Source: Planctomycetota bacterium
Lineage (GTDB): Bacteria > Planctomycetota > Phycisphaerae > Phycisphaerales > SM1A02
Length of the DNA: 8,265 nucleotides
Assembly (NCBI GenBank): GCA_009924765.1
Contig: RFQW01000052.1
Coordinates: 1-8,265, forward strand
Reading direction: 5' to 3'
The notes under the pieces are model-generated. The model did no database searches. It saw only the letters and a list, made by a program, of their open reading frames with translations, and was not told the origin of the DNA. Position 1 is the stretch's first letter; each line of letters starts with the position of its first letter. The position numbers were made by a program, and so were the translations under genes. Below, one piece after another: positions 7,397 through 8,265 of the stretch.

Positions 7397-7599
7397 CGCG
7401 TCCTTCGGCCACACGGCTCCGTTTGTCATCGAAGGGTCAAGGTTGACCCACGAACTCGATGCAGGAGCAGCACCTCACGGCCGAAGGTTTCACGGACCCG
7501 GATTTTGGTCCACGCGTGCCGGTGGTCACCGCCCCCTGACTTAGGGGAAGGTGTGTCCATTTGGCGAACTGCCCTGTGCTCGTGCACGCACGAGCGCGG
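7397..7599 (+). ncRNA. Candidate structured RNA (small RNA or dnaG leader), unknown family
   Basis: No credible protein gene lies between 7265 and 7699, but this part holds compatible nested stems. CCTTCGGCC (7402-7410) pairs with GGCCGAAGG (7479-7487). Inside it, GCTCC (7416-7420) pairs with GGAGC (7464-7468), then CATCGA (7427-7432) with TCGATG (7456-7461), then GGGTCA (7434-7439) with TGACCC (7444-7449) around AGGT. This makes a rod of 26 pairs. GGACC (7494-7498) pairs with GGTCC (7507-7511), and CGCGT (7397-7401) with ACGCG (7512-7516), closing a three-way junction. Two more hairpins follow: 7523-7559 (CCCCT with AGGGG core, CACC with GGTG) and 7574-7599 (GCTCGTG with CACGAGC, loop CACG). 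I see no signature of tmRNA, RNase P RNA, SRP RNA or 6S RNA. The 3' end is unclear because no T-run follows. Confidence 0.45.
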
Positions 7600-7609
7600 T
7601 GGATGATCG

Positions 7610-7669
7610 GCGAAGTCGCGGCTTCGCAGGTCTTTCGGCTGATCCGCGTCGGACTCCATGGATGGAGCC
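7610..7669 (+). other. Two hairpins in the dnaG leader
   Basis: GCGAAG (7610-7615) pairs with CTTCGC (7622-7627) around TCGCGG. CTCCAT (7654-7659) pairs with ATGGAG (7662-7667), extended by GG (7651-7652) with CC (7668-7669) across a bulged A. The tight loop means one or two inner pairs of the second hairpin would open. It covers an upstream in-frame ATG at 7658 and ends 30 bases before the preferred dnaG ATG. Confidence 0.4.
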
Positions 7670-7699
7670 GATTCTGCGTACTGGTGCCTTGAACAGATC

Positions 7700-8265
7700 A
7701 TGACCTCCCTCTCGCCCAACCTGAGCGATCGCGATCGCGTTCTCGAAGCCACCGACCTGGTGGCGCTCGTGGGCGAGCATGTCGCGTTGAAGCCCAAGGG
7801 GCGCGAGCATGTGGGTCTGTGCCCCTTCCACGACGACAAGAGCCCCAGCATGTCGGTGGTCACGCACAAGGGCAACGCCTTCTACAAGTGCTTCGCCTGC
7901 GGCGCGGCCGGCAACGCCATCGACTTCGCGATGGAGTTCCACAAGATGGATTTCCCCGAAGCGCTGCGCCACCTGGCATCACGCGCCGGCATCGAGCTGC
8001 GCGGCCTGCGGGACGAGGGCCCCAAGGATCCGGCCACCAGCCGCGAGTCGCTGCGCAAGGCCATGGCGGCGGCCAATCGCTTCTATCGCAAGTGCCTCGC
8101 CGATGAGCGCCTGGGCGCCACGGCGCGCGCGCACATCGCCAAGCGCGAACTCGGCGCCGAAGCCGTGGAGTTGTTCGAGCTGGGTGCAAGCCCCGAAGGC
8201 TGGGATCACCTGGTGAAGCATGTGGAGCGTCTGGTGTCGCACGCGAACGCGGGCGGCGAAACGCT
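7700..8265 (+). CDS. dnaG: DNA primase DnaG, N-terminal part (3' partial)
   Basis: The frame is open from 7700 to the right edge (188 complete codons). DnaG makes RNA primers at the replication fork with the DnaB helicase. The N-terminal zinc-binding CHC2 domain is complete: GLCPFHDDKSPSMSV, then FYKCFACGAAGNAIDF, with ligands C41, H44, C64 and C67. E. coli DnaG has C40, H43, C61 and C64, so the ATG at 7700 gives the normal N-terminus. An in-frame ATG at 7658 would add 14 residues (MDGADSAYWC and onward) but is in a hairpin and unlike the family; an in-frame stop lies at 7640-7642. From about residue 102 the linker and start of the polymerase core follow. The TOPRIM catalytic domain lies beyond the edge. 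There is no Shine-Dalgarno before 7700, so initiation may be unusual or regulated by the leader. Confidence 0.95.
   Translation, partial: MTSLSPNLSDRDRVLEATDLVALVGEHVALKPKGREHVGLCPFHDDKSPSMSVVTHKGNAFYKCFACGAAGNAIDFAMEFHKMDFPEALRHLASRAGIELRGLRDEGPKDPATSRESLRKAMAAANRFYRKCLADERLGATARAHIAKRELGAEAVELFELGASPEGWDHLVKHVERLVSHANAGGET

Noticed and set aside
7307..7606. 99-codon + strand open frame in the rpmB-dnaG gap
   Set aside because: It starts inside the rpmB terminator loop, has no ribosome site, gives a Ser/Arg/Cys-rich product without any domain, and overlaps the RNA stems.
7397..7699. Known RNAs (tmRNA, RNase P RNA, SRP RNA, 6S RNA) in the gap
   Set aside because: None of the conserved core sequences of these families is visible; the fold stays unassigned.
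7426..7875. 149-codon - strand open frame across the gap and the dnaG start
   Set aside because: Half lies antisense to the dnaG zinc domain and the rest is low-complexity; no start signal.

Overview
The window is a GC-rich stretch of a bacterial chromosome with every supportable gene on the + strand. It most likely comes from a planctomycete of the Phycisphaerae/Phycisphaerales type. This is inferred from a large secreted RCC1-like protein with Cys/Asp-rich DxDxNG calcium-type repeats and a dockerin-like tail, followed by a PEP-CTERM-type exported protein whose tail begins VPGPG. Both styles are common in that group. No 16S rRNA or other taxonomic marker is present to confirm it.

Layout: (1) 2-3117 is a surface/export module. 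It holds the 3' part of an RCC1-repeat protein that is cut off at the left edge, overlapped by 4 bases (ATGA) with a PEP-CTERM protein gene. A strong hairpin lies just inside the second reading frame. (2) 3118-4956 holds a promoter, trigger factor (tig), and 12 bases later a small one-helix membrane protein with a SHOCT domain. (3) 4957-6929 holds a separate promoter-like region, clpX, and a 161-residue GAF-type free methionine-(R)-sulfoxide reductase (msrC/fRMsr family) joined to clpX by a GTGA stop/start overlap. (4) 6930-7324 is a single-gene unit: promoter, Shine-Dalgarno site, rpmB (ribosomal protein L28) and a textbook intrinsic terminator. (5) 7325-7699 is a 375-base stretch with no credible protein gene but with nested, mutually compatible RNA stems and an upstream TTGACA-type promoter. 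(6) From 7700 to the edge is the 5' part of dnaG (primase), including its complete CHC2 zinc domain.

Functionally, 3232-7264 is a protein-biogenesis and quality-control neighbourhood: nascent-chain chaperone, AAA+ unfoldase, repair of oxidised free methionine, and a ribosomal protein. The usual tig-clpP-clpX order is broken. clpP is absent and a SHOCT membrane protein sits in its place, although ClpX keeps its IGF ClpP-docking loop, so a ClpP is expected elsewhere in the genome.

The best candidate for something undescribed is the structured noncoding region between rpmB and dnaG, either an independent small RNA or a long dnaG leader. The evidence is base pairing found by eye; no folding, covariation or database search was run.
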